Origin: an uncultured Lachnobacterium sp.
GTDB lineage: Bacteria; Bacillota; Clostridia; Lachnospirales; Lachnospiraceae
Assembly: GCA_900543445.1 (NCBI GenBank)
Contig: UQRC01000011.1
Location: forward strand, 1-64,000
Direction of reading: 5' to 3'
Length of the DNA stretch: 64,000 nt
The position numbers and the translations under genes were made by a program. A model generated the notes under the pieces. That model saw nothing but the letters and a program-made list of their open reading frames with translations. It was not told where the DNA came from and did no database searches. Each line of letters starts with the position of its first letter. Position 1 is the stretch's first letter. Below are positions 10,087 to 18,194 of this stretch, piece after piece.

Positions 10087-10124
10087 TAGCCTGTGCCACT
10101 TATATGAGTGGCACAGGCTATTTT
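10087..10124 (+). terminator. Perfect 14-bp hairpin followed by TTTT, in the GGDEF leader
   Basis: Arms 10087-10100 and 10107-10120 pair over 14 bp around the loop TATATG, followed by TTTTGG. The T run is short. It lies downstream of the promoter at 10041, so it is either the terminator of the preceding operon or an attenuator in the GGDEF leader; the sequence alone does not decide. Confidence 0.6.
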
Positions 10125-10165
10125 GGAATTAGTAATGTATATTTTTATTAAGGGATTGGAAAAAA

Positions 10166-11548
10166 GTGGTAGAAAAAGAACGTAAGGGACTTTTATATTA
10201 TTATGAATGTGCAGCCTTGATCGCAATCGAGATTATGCTTGCTTTTTCCGCGTGGGGATACGTTAAGCTTGAGTATGTTTCGATTACGTTTGTTCCGGTG
10301 GTTGTTCTGGCAATGGCTTATCTGCTTGGCCCGTGGGAAGGACTGTGGGGTGGTGTGATTTTCGGCATTACCGGAATGTGGAAGGCATCGGTCGTGACGA
10401 TGCAGGATGCTTATGCGAATATTCTATTTTCGCCGTTTCGAAGCGGTAAGTCGATGCAGAGTGTGCTTCTTTGCTTTGTTCCGCACATTGTGCTTGGTCT
10501 TCTGGCAGGTATTCTGTATGCGCAGGTGAAGAAGTCAAAGAAGTCGCAGCCGCTGTTGATTGCAATATCGACGATTGTTGTATTGATCCTTCATACGGTT
10601 CTTGTGTTTGCTTTAATGCAGGGGCTTTTCCCGGAAGCCGGGGCTGTGTGGTGGACACCACTGCTTCACTGGCACATTACAGGAATGGATATCGAGATTG
10701 TTTCTGCAGTTGCGGTGCTTCTTGCTCTTTATTTCCTTTGGCAGTCGGCCGGAGTTAAGGATAAGATTACGAAGATCCGTGAGGGTGTTCAGGCGAATAA
10801 GTATACGAAGGTGGTATATTGGCAGTGGAGTGCATTAATTGTAGTAGCTGCATGTGGACTGAGTGTGTGCTGGGACTTAAAGGATGGAATCAACGGAATC
10901 GTGCAAAGTTATGACATTATGCCGGGCGAGACTTCGACGGATGTGATGCACGCACTGCTGATCCAGTTTATGGTTGCGCAGCTTGCAATCTTTGTCCTGA
11001 TCGGCATTATGCAGTCTTTGATCTACTATTATTATGCAAGTGCGGAAGTGCGTTCCCGTATGGATATGATGACGGGGGCTTTCAACCGTACGATGCTGAT
11101 TTCAACGATCGAGCATGATCTGAAGTCTTTAAAGAGAGGACAGAAGGTTATGTTTATTATGATGGACGTGGATTATTTCAAGCAGATCAACGATACATAT
11201 GGACATGACTTCGGAGATCATGTACTGATTTCGCTTGTGCGCATTCTGCAACGAAATTTCGCGGGAGATGCGATGGTAGGCAGAATGGGCGGTGACGAGT
11301 TTTCGGTTTACTGCAGACATGCAGAGATTGAACGGAGACTGCCGAATATTATGGAACAGGTGATGCGTGAGTTTGATCAGATTGTTGTTCCAGGAGACCG
11401 TATCCGTGTGCTGAATTTTTCGTATGGAGTCAGCTGGGGAGAACCGGGAATGCATTTTGAGGAACTCTATAAGAAGGCGGATAAGGATCTGTACGAACAC
11501 AAACATATCAGACGCCAATACGTTGACAATTCCAAGGGGAATGTATAG
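10166..11548 (+). CDS. Membrane diguanylate cyclase (GGDEF) with ECF-S-like sensor domain
   Basis: 460 residues from a GTG start, with AAGGGA as a moderate ribosome site. The N-terminal half is a multi-helix membrane domain; its first 200 residues (helices, short Trp/Gly-rich re-entrant loops such as LLGPWEGLWGG) resemble the S component of ECF vitamin transporters. More helices follow near 215-295, then a GGDEF domain with GGDEF at 375-379. The RxxD product-inhibition site expected just upstream is absent. The protein should make cyclic di-GMP at the membrane in response to an unknown ligand. The S-component resemblance is inference; the cyclase call is strong. Confidence 0.9.
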   Translation: MVEKERKGLLYYYECAALIAIEIMLAFSAWGYVKLEYVSITFVPVVVLAMAYLLGPWEGLWGGVIFGITGMWKASVVTMQDAYANILFSPFRSGKSMQSVLLCFVPHIVLGLLAGILYAQVKKSKKSQPLLIAISTIVVLILHTVLVFALMQGLFPEAGAVWWTPLLHWHITGMDIEIVSAVAVLLALYFLWQSAGVKDKITKIREGVQANKYTKVVYWQWSALIVVAACGLSVCWDLKDGINGIVQSYDIMPGETSTDVMHALLIQFMVAQLAIFVLIGIMQSLIYYYYASAEVRSRMDMMTGAFNRTMLISTIEHDLKSLKRGQKVMFIMMDVDYFKQINDTYGHDFGDHVLISLVRILQRNFAGDAMVGRMGGDEFSVYCRHAEIERRLPNIMEQVMREFDQIVVPGDRIRVLNFSYGVSWGEPGMHFEELYKKADKDLYEHKHIRRQYVDNSKGNV

Positions 11549-11551
11549 AAT
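11523..11551 (+). promoter_or_regulatory. Sigma-A promoter of argS, overlapping the GGDEF stop
   Basis: TTGACA at 11523-11528, 17-base spacer, TAGAAT at 11546-11551. The -10 box contains the stop codon of the preceding gene. No T-box leader is visible between this promoter and argS. Confidence 0.7.
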
Positions 11552-11581
11552 AGTCCCTAGATTAGTGAATAGGAGAGTAGT

Positions 11582-13369
11582 ATGAAGACATTGATTGACA
11601 GCATTTCTGCCGAGGTAACGAAGGCGTTTACCGACAATGGCTACGATGCGAAATACGGAAAAGTGACATTATCCAACCGCCCGGATTTGTGTGAGTACCA
11701 GTGTAACGGTGCGATGGCGGCTGCAAAGGAATATAAATGTGCACCATTTATGATCTCGGATAAGATTGCAGAAAGTCTTAAGGACAACGCGATGTTTGAG
11801 AGCGTGGAATCCGTTAAGCCTGGATTTATCAATTTGAAATTAAGTAAGGATTATCTTGCTTCTGTGGTTACTTCCATGAAGGAAGATGAGGGAAGATTCG
11901 GCTGCGACAAGGCCGAGAATCCGAAGACAATCATCGTGGACTATGGTGGAGCCAATGTTGCGAAACCTCTGCATGTCGGACATCTTCGTTCGGCGATCAT
12001 CGGTGAGAGTGTAAAGCGTATCGGTAAATTCATGGGTCACAATGTGATCGGCGATGTGCACCTCGGTGACTGGGGTCTGCAGATGGGACTGATCATTGTG
12101 GAATTAAAGGAACGCAAGCCGGAACTCGTATATTTTGATGAGAATTATCAGGGTGAATATCCGAAGGAAGCTCCTTTTGATATCTCCGAACTTGAGGATA
12201 TCTATCCGACTGCCAGCAAGAAGAGTAAGGAAGACGATGTCTTCCGTGAGGCTGCGATGGAAGCAACGAGTCAGCTTCAGGCGGGAAGACGTGGATATCG
12301 TGCGTTACTGGAACATATTTTGAATGTATCCGTAACGGATCTGAAGAAGAATTATGACAATTTAAATGTATCGTTCGAACTCTGGAAGGGAGAGTCCGAT
12401 GCGCAGCCGTATATTCCGGATATGGTACAGATGATGAAGGACAAAGGTTTTGCTTATATGAGCGAGGGAGCCTTGGTTGTAGACGTCAAGGAAGATACGG
12501 ATACGAAGGAGATTCCTCCATGTATTATCTTAAAGTCGGATGGAGCTTCTCTCTACAGTACGACAGATCTTGCAACGATTGTGATGCGTATGCAGGATTA
12601 CAATCCGGACAGTATTATTTATCTGGCTGACCAGAGACAGAGTATGCATTTTATCCAGGTATTCCGTTGTGCAAGAAAGACCGGACTTGTCGGAGATGAT
12701 GTACAGCTGACCCATATCGGATTCGGTACAATGAACGGTAAGGATGGAAAGCCTTTTAAGACCAGAGACGGTGGCGTTATGCGTCTGGAATATCTCCTCG
12801 ATGAGATCAATGAGGAGATGCTCAAGAAGATTACGGAGAACCAGAAGGAGAAAGAGAATCTCGATATCAGTGACGAGGAAGCCCAAAAGACTGCCAGAAT
12901 GGTAGCGCTTGCAGCTGTCAAGTATGGAGATCTCTCGAATCAGGCAAGCAAGGATTATATCTTCGATATTGAGCGTTTCACTTCTTTTGAAGGAAATACA
13001 GGACCATATATCCTCTATACGATCGTTCGTATTAAGTCGATCCTTGCAAAATATCAGGCAGATGGTAAGGCACTTCCAAACGGAGCAATCCTGCCTGCAC
13101 ATTCTGCGAGCGAGAAGAACCTGATGCTTGTGTTATCCCGTTTCAATGCGATGATGGAGAATGCGTATGAGGAGCTTGCTCCGCATAAGATCTGTGCATA
13201 TATCTATGAACTTGCCAATGCATTCAATGGTTTCTATCATGAGAACAAGATTCTTGCGCAGGAAGATGAGCAGGTTAAGGATTCTTATATCAGCCTTCTT
13301 GTTCTGACCAAGAGTGTGCTTGAGACCTGTATCGATGTACTTGGATTCTCTGCACCGGACCGCATGTAA
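11582..13369 (+). CDS. argS: Arginyl-tRNA synthetase
   Basis: 595 residues, within the usual range for ArgRS. The class I signature appears as ANVAKPLHVGHLRS (HVGH near 131-134), and an N-terminal Add1-like domain and a C-terminal DALR anticodon-binding domain are present. The loop around GKPFKTRDGG replaces the canonical KMSKS, as is common in ArgRS. The start follows TAGGAGAG. It charges tRNA-Arg in the cytoplasm. Monocistronic: own promoter and a terminator at 13408. Confidence 0.97.
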   Translation: MKTLIDSISAEVTKAFTDNGYDAKYGKVTLSNRPDLCEYQCNGAMAAAKEYKCAPFMISDKIAESLKDNAMFESVESVKPGFINLKLSKDYLASVVTSMKEDEGRFGCDKAENPKTIIVDYGGANVAKPLHVGHLRSAIIGESVKRIGKFMGHNVIGDVHLGDWGLQMGLIIVELKERKPELVYFDENYQGEYPKEAPFDISELEDIYPTASKKSKEDDVFREAAMEATSQLQAGRRGYRALLEHILNVSVTDLKKNYDNLNVSFELWKGESDAQPYIPDMVQMMKDKGFAYMSEGALVVDVKEDTDTKEIPPCIILKSDGASLYSTTDLATIVMRMQDYNPDSIIYLADQRQSMHFIQVFRCARKTGLVGDDVQLTHIGFGTMNGKDGKPFKTRDGGVMRLEYLLDEINEEMLKKITENQKEKENLDISDEEAQKTARMVALAAVKYGDLSNQASKDYIFDIERFTSFEGNTGPYILYTIVRIKSILAKYQADGKALPNGAILPAHSASEKNLMLVLSRFNAMMENAYEELAPHKICAYIYELANAFNGFYHENKILAQEDEQVKDSYISLLVLTKSVLETCIDVLGFSAPDRM

Positions 13370-13407
13370 AAGATAGGCATACAATTACAGATTTACACAT
13401 ATATATG

Positions 13408-13436
13408 AGCCATAGGGACAATCCCCTATGGCTTTT
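13408..13436 (+). terminator. Rho-independent terminator after argS
   Basis: AGCCATAGGG pairs with CCCTATGGCT around a short loop and is followed by TTTTTG. It separates argS from the sporulation operon. Confidence 0.85.
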
Positions 13437-13483
13437 TGTTTTACTTGGAGGTGATTATCATAATAAGCCAGGAGAGTGATATC

Positions 13484-14380
13484 ATGTGCTATCTTCCGCG
13501 TGAATTCAGGGAACAGATCGATCCGGCAGTGATTGGCTGTGCGGAGGAAATCCGACTTCGCGTAGGACAACCGCTTGAACTGCTATTGGAGAATGCGACC
13601 GTAAAACAATACGAAAAAGTAACGCCACTGCAGATGAGAGAATGCATCAGTTATCTGACCGGATATTCTCCGTATATTTTGGAGGAGGAGATGCGGCAGG
13701 GATTCCTGACAATCGAGGGCGGACATCGCGTAGGAATCAGCGGGCATGCAAGCTATCACAGCGGAAAACAGGGAATAGTGACGGACTGCGTGAGTGCAAT
13801 TGGTGCAATCAATATAAGGGTTGCGCATGAGAAAAAAGGATGTGCAGCCAATCTGATCCCATGGATGAGGAAGGGAGAAGGCTGGTATCATACCATTCTT
13901 TTTTCGGAACCGGGAGCAGGCAAGACAACGTGTCTGCGGGATTGCATCCGCATTCTTTCCAGTGGGGAAGGACTGCATCGGGGATATAAGGTTGGTGTTA
14001 TCGATGAGCGGTCGGAGATCGCAGCCTGTCATATGGGAGTGCCCCAAAATGATCTTGGCCCAAGGTGTGATGTGCTTGATAATTGTCCGAAATGTGTCGG
14101 AATGCGCATGATGCTTCGCTCCATGTCGCCGGAGTTCCTTGCGGTGGATGAACTGGGGAGCAGAGAGGATTTTGACGTCATGCAGGAGGCTGCGCAAAGC
14201 GGTGTGTATGTGATTGGAACGATGCACGCGGGAAATATCCTAGAATTGCTTGCAAAGCTGCAAAGCAATCAAAACCGGTTGGAGGAAAGTCTTCTGCGGC
14301 TGATTGAAATTGAAAGGGATGAAGGGCAGCGGCACTATCATGTCTATGATGGAGGAGGGCAAAGTGTGTGGGAAAGCTAG
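13484..14380 (+). CDS. spoIIIAA: Stage III sporulation protein AA, secretion-type ATPase
   Basis: 298 residues from the ATG at 13484, chosen because AGGAGAG lies 7 bases upstream; longer TTG/GTG starts run back toward the terminator. Walker A (EPGAGKTTCLRD) lies near 142-153 and there is a Walker B-like LAVDELGSRED. SpoIIIAA is the cytoplasmic motor of the mother-cell to forespore SpoIIIA-SpoIIQ channel. It overlaps spoIIIAB by 13 bases. Confidence 0.96.
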   Translation: MCYLPREFREQIDPAVIGCAEEIRLRVGQPLELLLENATVKQYEKVTPLQMRECISYLTGYSPYILEEEMRQGFLTIEGGHRVGISGHASYHSGKQGIVTDCVSAIGAINIRVAHEKKGCAANLIPWMRKGEGWYHTILFSEPGAGKTTCLRDCIRILSSGEGLHRGYKVGVIDERSEIAACHMGVPQNDLGPRCDVLDNCPKCVGMRMMLRSMSPEFLAVDELGSREDFDVMQEAAQSGVYVIGTMHAGNILELLAKLQSNQNRLEESLLRLIEIERDEGQRHYHVYDGGGQSVWES

Positions 14381-14883
14381 TTGGAGGAGCCTGTGTCCTT
14401 ATTGGCTTTGTAATCCTGCTTGCCTGCTGGATGGAGCGGATGAAGAGAAACATAAGAAATATGCTTGCAATCGTACGCTTTTTGCAAAGCTGGGCGTATG
14501 TGCTTGAAGTAAGGCAGATGCGGATAGCAGAATTTTTAGAGACATATCCGTACGATGTGCCAGAACTGGAACACGTGGCGGATGAGGTGCAGCATGACCT
14601 GCTTTTACATCTCTATCCTACGGGGCAGGAAGTGTGGCAGAAGGTACTCAAGCGGCAGAAACATACTCTTGGACTGCCGGAGGATGCGTTTCAGGTTCTG
14701 CTTCGGGCAGGCGAAGGTTTCTTTGGTAACAATCACAGACAGACACAGCAATGTATCACTTCTTGTATCAGGCAGATGGAGACAGTCATTGGAGAGGAAC
14801 GAGAGCACTATCTGGAGAAACGCAAAGTATATATGCCGGTCGGAATGCTTACCGGAGTCATGGTCGTGATTCTGTTGCTTTAG
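14368..14883 (+). CDS. spoIIIAB: Stage III sporulation protein AB
   Basis: 171 residues from GTG at 14368 with GGAGGAGG upstream inside spoIIIAA. A membrane helix at each end (about 5-23 and 153-171) flanks a soluble helical part, the usual SpoIIIAB/GspF-like layout. Part of the SpoIIIA channel in the mother-cell membrane. Second gene of the complete eight-gene operon. Confidence 0.93.
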   Translation: MGKLVGGACVLIGFVILLACWMERMKRNIRNMLAIVRFLQSWAYVLEVRQMRIAEFLETYPYDVPELEHVADEVQHDLLLHLYPTGQEVWQKVLKRQKHTLGLPEDAFQVLLRAGEGFFGNNHRQTQQCITSCIRQMETVIGEEREHYLEKRKVYMPVGMLTGVMVVILLL

Positions 14884-14901
14884 ACGGCGGAAAGGAATGA
14901 G

Positions 14902-15096
14902 ATGGGGGTAACAATCATATTCAAAATCGCTGCAGTAGGAATCGTTGTAACCGTGCTGAGTCAGGTGCTGAAACACAGCGGCAGAGAGGAGCAGGCGTTC
15001 TTACTCAGCCTTGCGGGTCTGATCATTGTGCTGTTCTGGATCGTTCCTTATATCAGTGAGCTGTTTGAGACAATGGAAACGCTTTTTGTCATGTAG
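14902..15096 (+). CDS. spoIIIAC: Stage III sporulation protein AC
   Basis: 64 residues, the family's standard size, with two membrane helices separated by a short loop (LKHSGREEQAF). Preceded by GGAAAGG. It is a small membrane subunit of the SpoIIIA channel and is identified by size, sequence and position between AB and AD. Confidence 0.95.
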   Translation: MGVTIIFKIAAVGIVVTVLSQVLKHSGREEQAFLLSLAGLIIVLFWIVPYISELFETMETLFVM

Positions 15097-15098
15097 TT

Positions 15099-15479
15099 AT
15101 GATGGTCAAAATCGGATTGATCGGGATAGCGGCGATTTTTCTGGCAGCACCGCTTCGGAAAGATAAAGGCGAGTTCTCTATGCTGATCGTGTTAGTTGCA
15201 GGAATGCTTGTTTTTGTGTATGCGCTGGCGCGAATGCAGACGGTCCTGACATTTTTAAAAGAATTGATCGACAGACTGCCGATTGATGAGGCATATCTTA
15301 CGCCGCTTTTTAAAATGCTTGGAATCACTTATGTGGCGGATTTTGCCGCTAATTTTAGCAGGGAGTCCGGTTATTCGTCGCTTGCGGGACAGATGGAATT
15401 GTTTGCAAAGCTTTCCATCATTGCGCTAAGTATACCGGAGCTTATGTATCTGGTGGATGTATTGGAGAATTTTTTGTAG
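15099..15479 (+). CDS. spoIIIAD: Stage III sporulation protein AD
   Basis: 126 residues with four predicted membrane segments. The segment ITYVADFAANFSRESGYSS is typical of the family. It starts two bases after spoIIIAC ends and runs directly into spoIIIAE, consistent with coupled translation of channel subunits. Confidence 0.95.
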   Translation: MMVKIGLIGIAAIFLAAPLRKDKGEFSMLIVLVAGMLVFVYALARMQTVLTFLKELIDRLPIDEAYLTPLFKMLGITYVADFAANFSRESGYSSLAGQMELFAKLSIIALSIPELMYLVDVLENFL

Positions 15480-16646
15480 ATGGCTGGATTTTGGAAAAAG
15501 ATGGCAGCGGTGCTTATGATTATGCTGGGAATAAGTGTTGCACCGATTAGGGCGGATGCGCAGGATACAAAAGATTGCACAAATACGCGGTATTTACAGG
15601 AACTGATCGACGAATTGGATTTCGATGAACTGGACATGTCTCTGGAAGAAAATCATCTTCCGGAAAAACTAAGGTTTTCGGATCTGGTCAAAGCGTTTGC
15701 CGAGAATGGAACAGACGGTGTGGATGGGCGGATGATCTGTGATTATGTGTTTGATCTGTTCTTTTATGAGTTGGCGGAAGTGAAACCTATTTTTTTTCAG
15801 ATTGTAGTGATGGCGCTTCTTTTTGCCTTGTTTGGGAAGCTTTTGATCGCGAAGCAGGGATATGTGGCGGATATGGGGTTCCTTATGGTGTATGTCGGGA
15901 TCGTGCTTTTGCTTCTGCAGTCCTTTACGCTGATCGGGCGTGTTGTGGAGGAGGGGGTGAGCAGGATACTTTCTTTCATGACCGCTTTTGTGCCGGCTTA
16001 TGCGGCAACGCTTCTGCTTTCCGGAAATTCGGCGAGTGCAGGCTTCTTCTATGAAGTGACACTTGGAATTGTCTATGTGATCGAACTTGTGATGAAGGTG
16101 GTTTTTCTCCCGGGGGTACATATCTATGTACTTCTTGTTATGATGGATCATTTGTTTGAGGAAAGTCGGTTTTCAAAGCTTGCGGAGCTGATCGGAAGCG
16201 CCCTGCGTTCTCTGCTGAAATTTGGACTTGCCTTAGTGATGGGGCTTGGAGTTGTGCAGTCCATTCTGGCACCAGCGAAGGATCGCCTTGCGGCAAGCAG
16301 TCTCTATCACGGAATTCAGGCAATTCCGGGGCTTGGAAATACTGTGAGTGCAACCGGAGAATTGTTGCTTGGCTGTGCGATTATGATCAAGAACAGCGTA
16401 GGTGCAGCGGCACTGATCCTTCTGCTTATTCTTTGTATGGCTCCGCTTTGCAGCGTGCTTTGCTTCACCGTTATGTATCGTCTGATTGCGGCGCTGCTGG
16501 AACCGTTTAGCGACAAGCGGATCGTGGAATGTGTGGCAGGGGTCGGGCGGGGAAGCGGTCTGTATTGCCGGATTTTAGCGGATGCAATGCTGTATTTTTG
16601 GATCACGATTTCTGTGATCAGTGCATCGACAAGTTTTATTTTCTAG
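15480..16646 (+). CDS. spoIIIAE: Stage III sporulation protein AE
   Basis: 388 residues. It has an N-terminal signal-like helix (about 5-23), an acidic extracellular region, then six to eight membrane helices over residues 105-388. It is the polytopic membrane core of the SpoIIIA complex. The ATG follows the spoIIIAD stop with no gap. Confidence 0.94.
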   Translation: MAGFWKKMAAVLMIMLGISVAPIRADAQDTKDCTNTRYLQELIDELDFDELDMSLEENHLPEKLRFSDLVKAFAENGTDGVDGRMICDYVFDLFFYELAEVKPIFFQIVVMALLFALFGKLLIAKQGYVADMGFLMVYVGIVLLLLQSFTLIGRVVEEGVSRILSFMTAFVPAYAATLLLSGNSASAGFFYEVTLGIVYVIELVMKVVFLPGVHIYVLLVMMDHLFEESRFSKLAELIGSALRSLLKFGLALVMGLGVVQSILAPAKDRLAASSLYHGIQAIPGLGNTVSATGELLLGCAIMIKNSVGAAALILLLILCMAPLCSVLCFTVMYRLIAALLEPFSDKRIVECVAGVGRGSGLYCRILADAMLYFWITISVISASTSFIF

Positions 16647-16656
16647 GAGAAGTTCT

Positions 16657-16971
16657 ATGGAGACGATCATAGTATTTGTAAAAAATTATTTTCTGTTTCT
16701 TCTGGTGCTTTATCTGATTTCCTATCTGGCACCGCAGGAGAACTATCGGAAGTACTATCGCTTTTTTGTGAGCGCGCTCATGATCGCGGTACTGATGAAA
16801 CCGGTGCTTGGTTTTCTGCAGAAGGATGTGAGGGCTGAGACGAGGCGGCAGTTATATTCCGTCGCAGATATGCTTGCGCAGAATGAATATAAAGAGAAGG
16901 GAGAGGATGTCTTTGCATGGTTCCTGGAGCGTGAAGGAGTGGATTACGAAGCGACTGAGCAGCAGGAGTAA
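16657..16971 (+). CDS. spoIIIAF: Stage III sporulation protein AF (short form)
   Basis: 104 residues from the ATG at 16657, which has AGGAG 7 bases upstream. Two N-terminal membrane helices (about 9-26 and 36-52) are followed by a short soluble tail. Bacillus SpoIIIAF is about twice as long, with a ring-building soluble domain, so this is a short version. Assignment rests on the helices and the position between AE and AG. Confidence 0.82.
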   Translation: METIIVFVKNYFLFLLVLYLISYLAPQENYRKYYRFFVSALMIAVLMKPVLGFLQKDVRAETRRQLYSVADMLAQNEYKEKGEDVFAWFLEREGVDYEATEQQE

Positions 16972-17488
16972 GACCGACGGAATCATACTGATATTAATCG
17001 GAATTCTTGTGCTGATCATTTTAATCCCGACAGGGGACGGGAAAAAGGCCGGTAACGTCGACCAATTGACACAGGAGGAAACGGACGGGAAGAATACAGC
17101 GGAAATGAGACAGACACAGACGGATACAGAGTATACAAAGGCACTGGAGGAGCAGCTTACAGACTTGATTGAAAGTATGGATGGAGTGGGAAAAGTGCGG
17201 GTGATGCTCACGCTTTCCGATGACGGGCTGGCCTATCTGGACAAGGATGTCCGGATACAGGAGAAGACACGTGAGGAGACAACGGTTGTCTATGACATGG
17301 GAGATACAAAGGAACCTTATGTTGTGCGAAGAGAACGCCCGAAGGTGGAGGGGGTCGTTGTGGTTGCGCAGGGGGGAGACAGACCGGGCATTGCCACCGA
17401 AATAACCGGTGCAATCCAGTCATTATTTGACCTTGAGGCGCATAAAGTGAAAGTAGTTAAAATGTCAGTGCAGGAGGAATCGCTGTGA
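16907..17488 (+). CDS. spoIIIAG: Stage III sporulation protein AG
   Basis: 193 residues if the ATG at 16907 is used. The start is uncertain because it overlaps spoIIIAF by 65 bases; GTG at 16931 is another choice. One membrane helix (IILILIGILVLIILIP) precedes a soluble domain with the ring-building motif (LEEQLTDLIESMDGVGKVRV). SpoIIIAG forms the large ring of the mother cell-forespore channel. Confidence 0.92.
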   Translation: MSLHGSWSVKEWITKRLSSRSKTDGIILILIGILVLIILIPTGDGKKAGNVDQLTQEETDGKNTAEMRQTQTDTEYTKALEEQLTDLIESMDGVGKVRVMLTLSDDGLAYLDKDVRIQEKTREETTVVYDMGDTKEPYVVRRERPKVEGVVVVAQGGDRPGIATEITGAIQSLFDLEAHKVKVVKMSVQEESL

Positions 17489-18117
17489 AGAAAATCATTC
17501 ATAAAAATCAGGTCGTGATCACAACACTTGCGGTACTTATCGCGATTGCCGGATATGTGAGTTACGATCGCAAAAGCGGAGGCGCAGAGGAAACGAAAAC
17601 AGTTGCGAATATGAAGGAAGATGCGTTGTCTGACGGTATGGAAGACAATTACGATGACATTGCAGCCGACATCAGTGATGGCGAGAGTGTGGCGCTTGCA
17701 TCAACCGAGAGTGGTGAAGAACCGACGGATGCTGGAGAGACCGTGCTTACGAGTGCGGTAGCCGCAAGTGCCGACTATGCGGCACAGGTCAAGCTCAATC
17801 GCGAGCAGGTCCGTTCCAAAAATAAAGAAACACTGCAGGCGATCATTGACAGTGCAACGGTTGATGAGGCACAGAAGCAGGCTGCAATCGATGAGATGGT
17901 TACAATGACGGATCTTGCAGAGAAGGAGTCCAATGCGGAAATGATGCTTGAAGCGAAAGGCTTTCAAAACGTTGTGGTCAGTATTACCGACGAGGAGTGT
18001 GATGTGGTTCTTGATATGGGGGATGTGACGGACGCGAAGCGTGCACAGGTGGAGGATATTGTCAAACGCAAGACCGGTGTAGCAGCAGAAAATATCGTCA
18101 TTACACCGATTGAATAA
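17485..18117 (+). CDS. spoIIIAH: Stage III sporulation protein AH
   Basis: 210 residues, overlapping spoIIIAG by 4 bases. An N-terminal membrane helix (about 9-25) is followed by an acidic linker and a C-terminal YscJ/FliF-like ring domain that contacts forespore SpoIIQ. Last gene of the operon; a new promoter follows at 18124. Confidence 0.93.
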   Translation: MKKIIHKNQVVITTLAVLIAIAGYVSYDRKSGGAEETKTVANMKEDALSDGMEDNYDDIAADISDGESVALASTESGEEPTDAGETVLTSAVAASADYAAQVKLNREQVRSKNKETLQAIIDSATVDEAQKQAAIDEMVTMTDLAEKESNAEMMLEAKGFQNVVVSITDEECDVVLDMGDVTDAKRAQVEDIVKRKTGVAAENIVITPIE

Positions 18118-18123
18118 AATTAG

Positions 18124-18152
18124 TTGAAAATACATATTTTTTAGAGTAATAT
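18124..18152 (+). promoter_or_regulatory. Sigma-A promoter of prfC
   Basis: TTGAAA at 18124-18129, 17-base spacer, TAATAT at 18147-18152. It lies in the 77-base gap after spoIIIAH and lets prfC be expressed outside sporulation. Confidence 0.6.
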
Positions 18153-18194
18153 AAACTTTGATATGCATTTATATCAAGTTTTGGAGGATCTATT

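Noticed and set aside
13376..13406. Sigma-E-like promoter (GCATACA-14-CATATATA) for spoIIIA
   Set aside because: The argS terminator lies between it and spoIIIAA and would stop the transcript; no better sporulation promoter was found.
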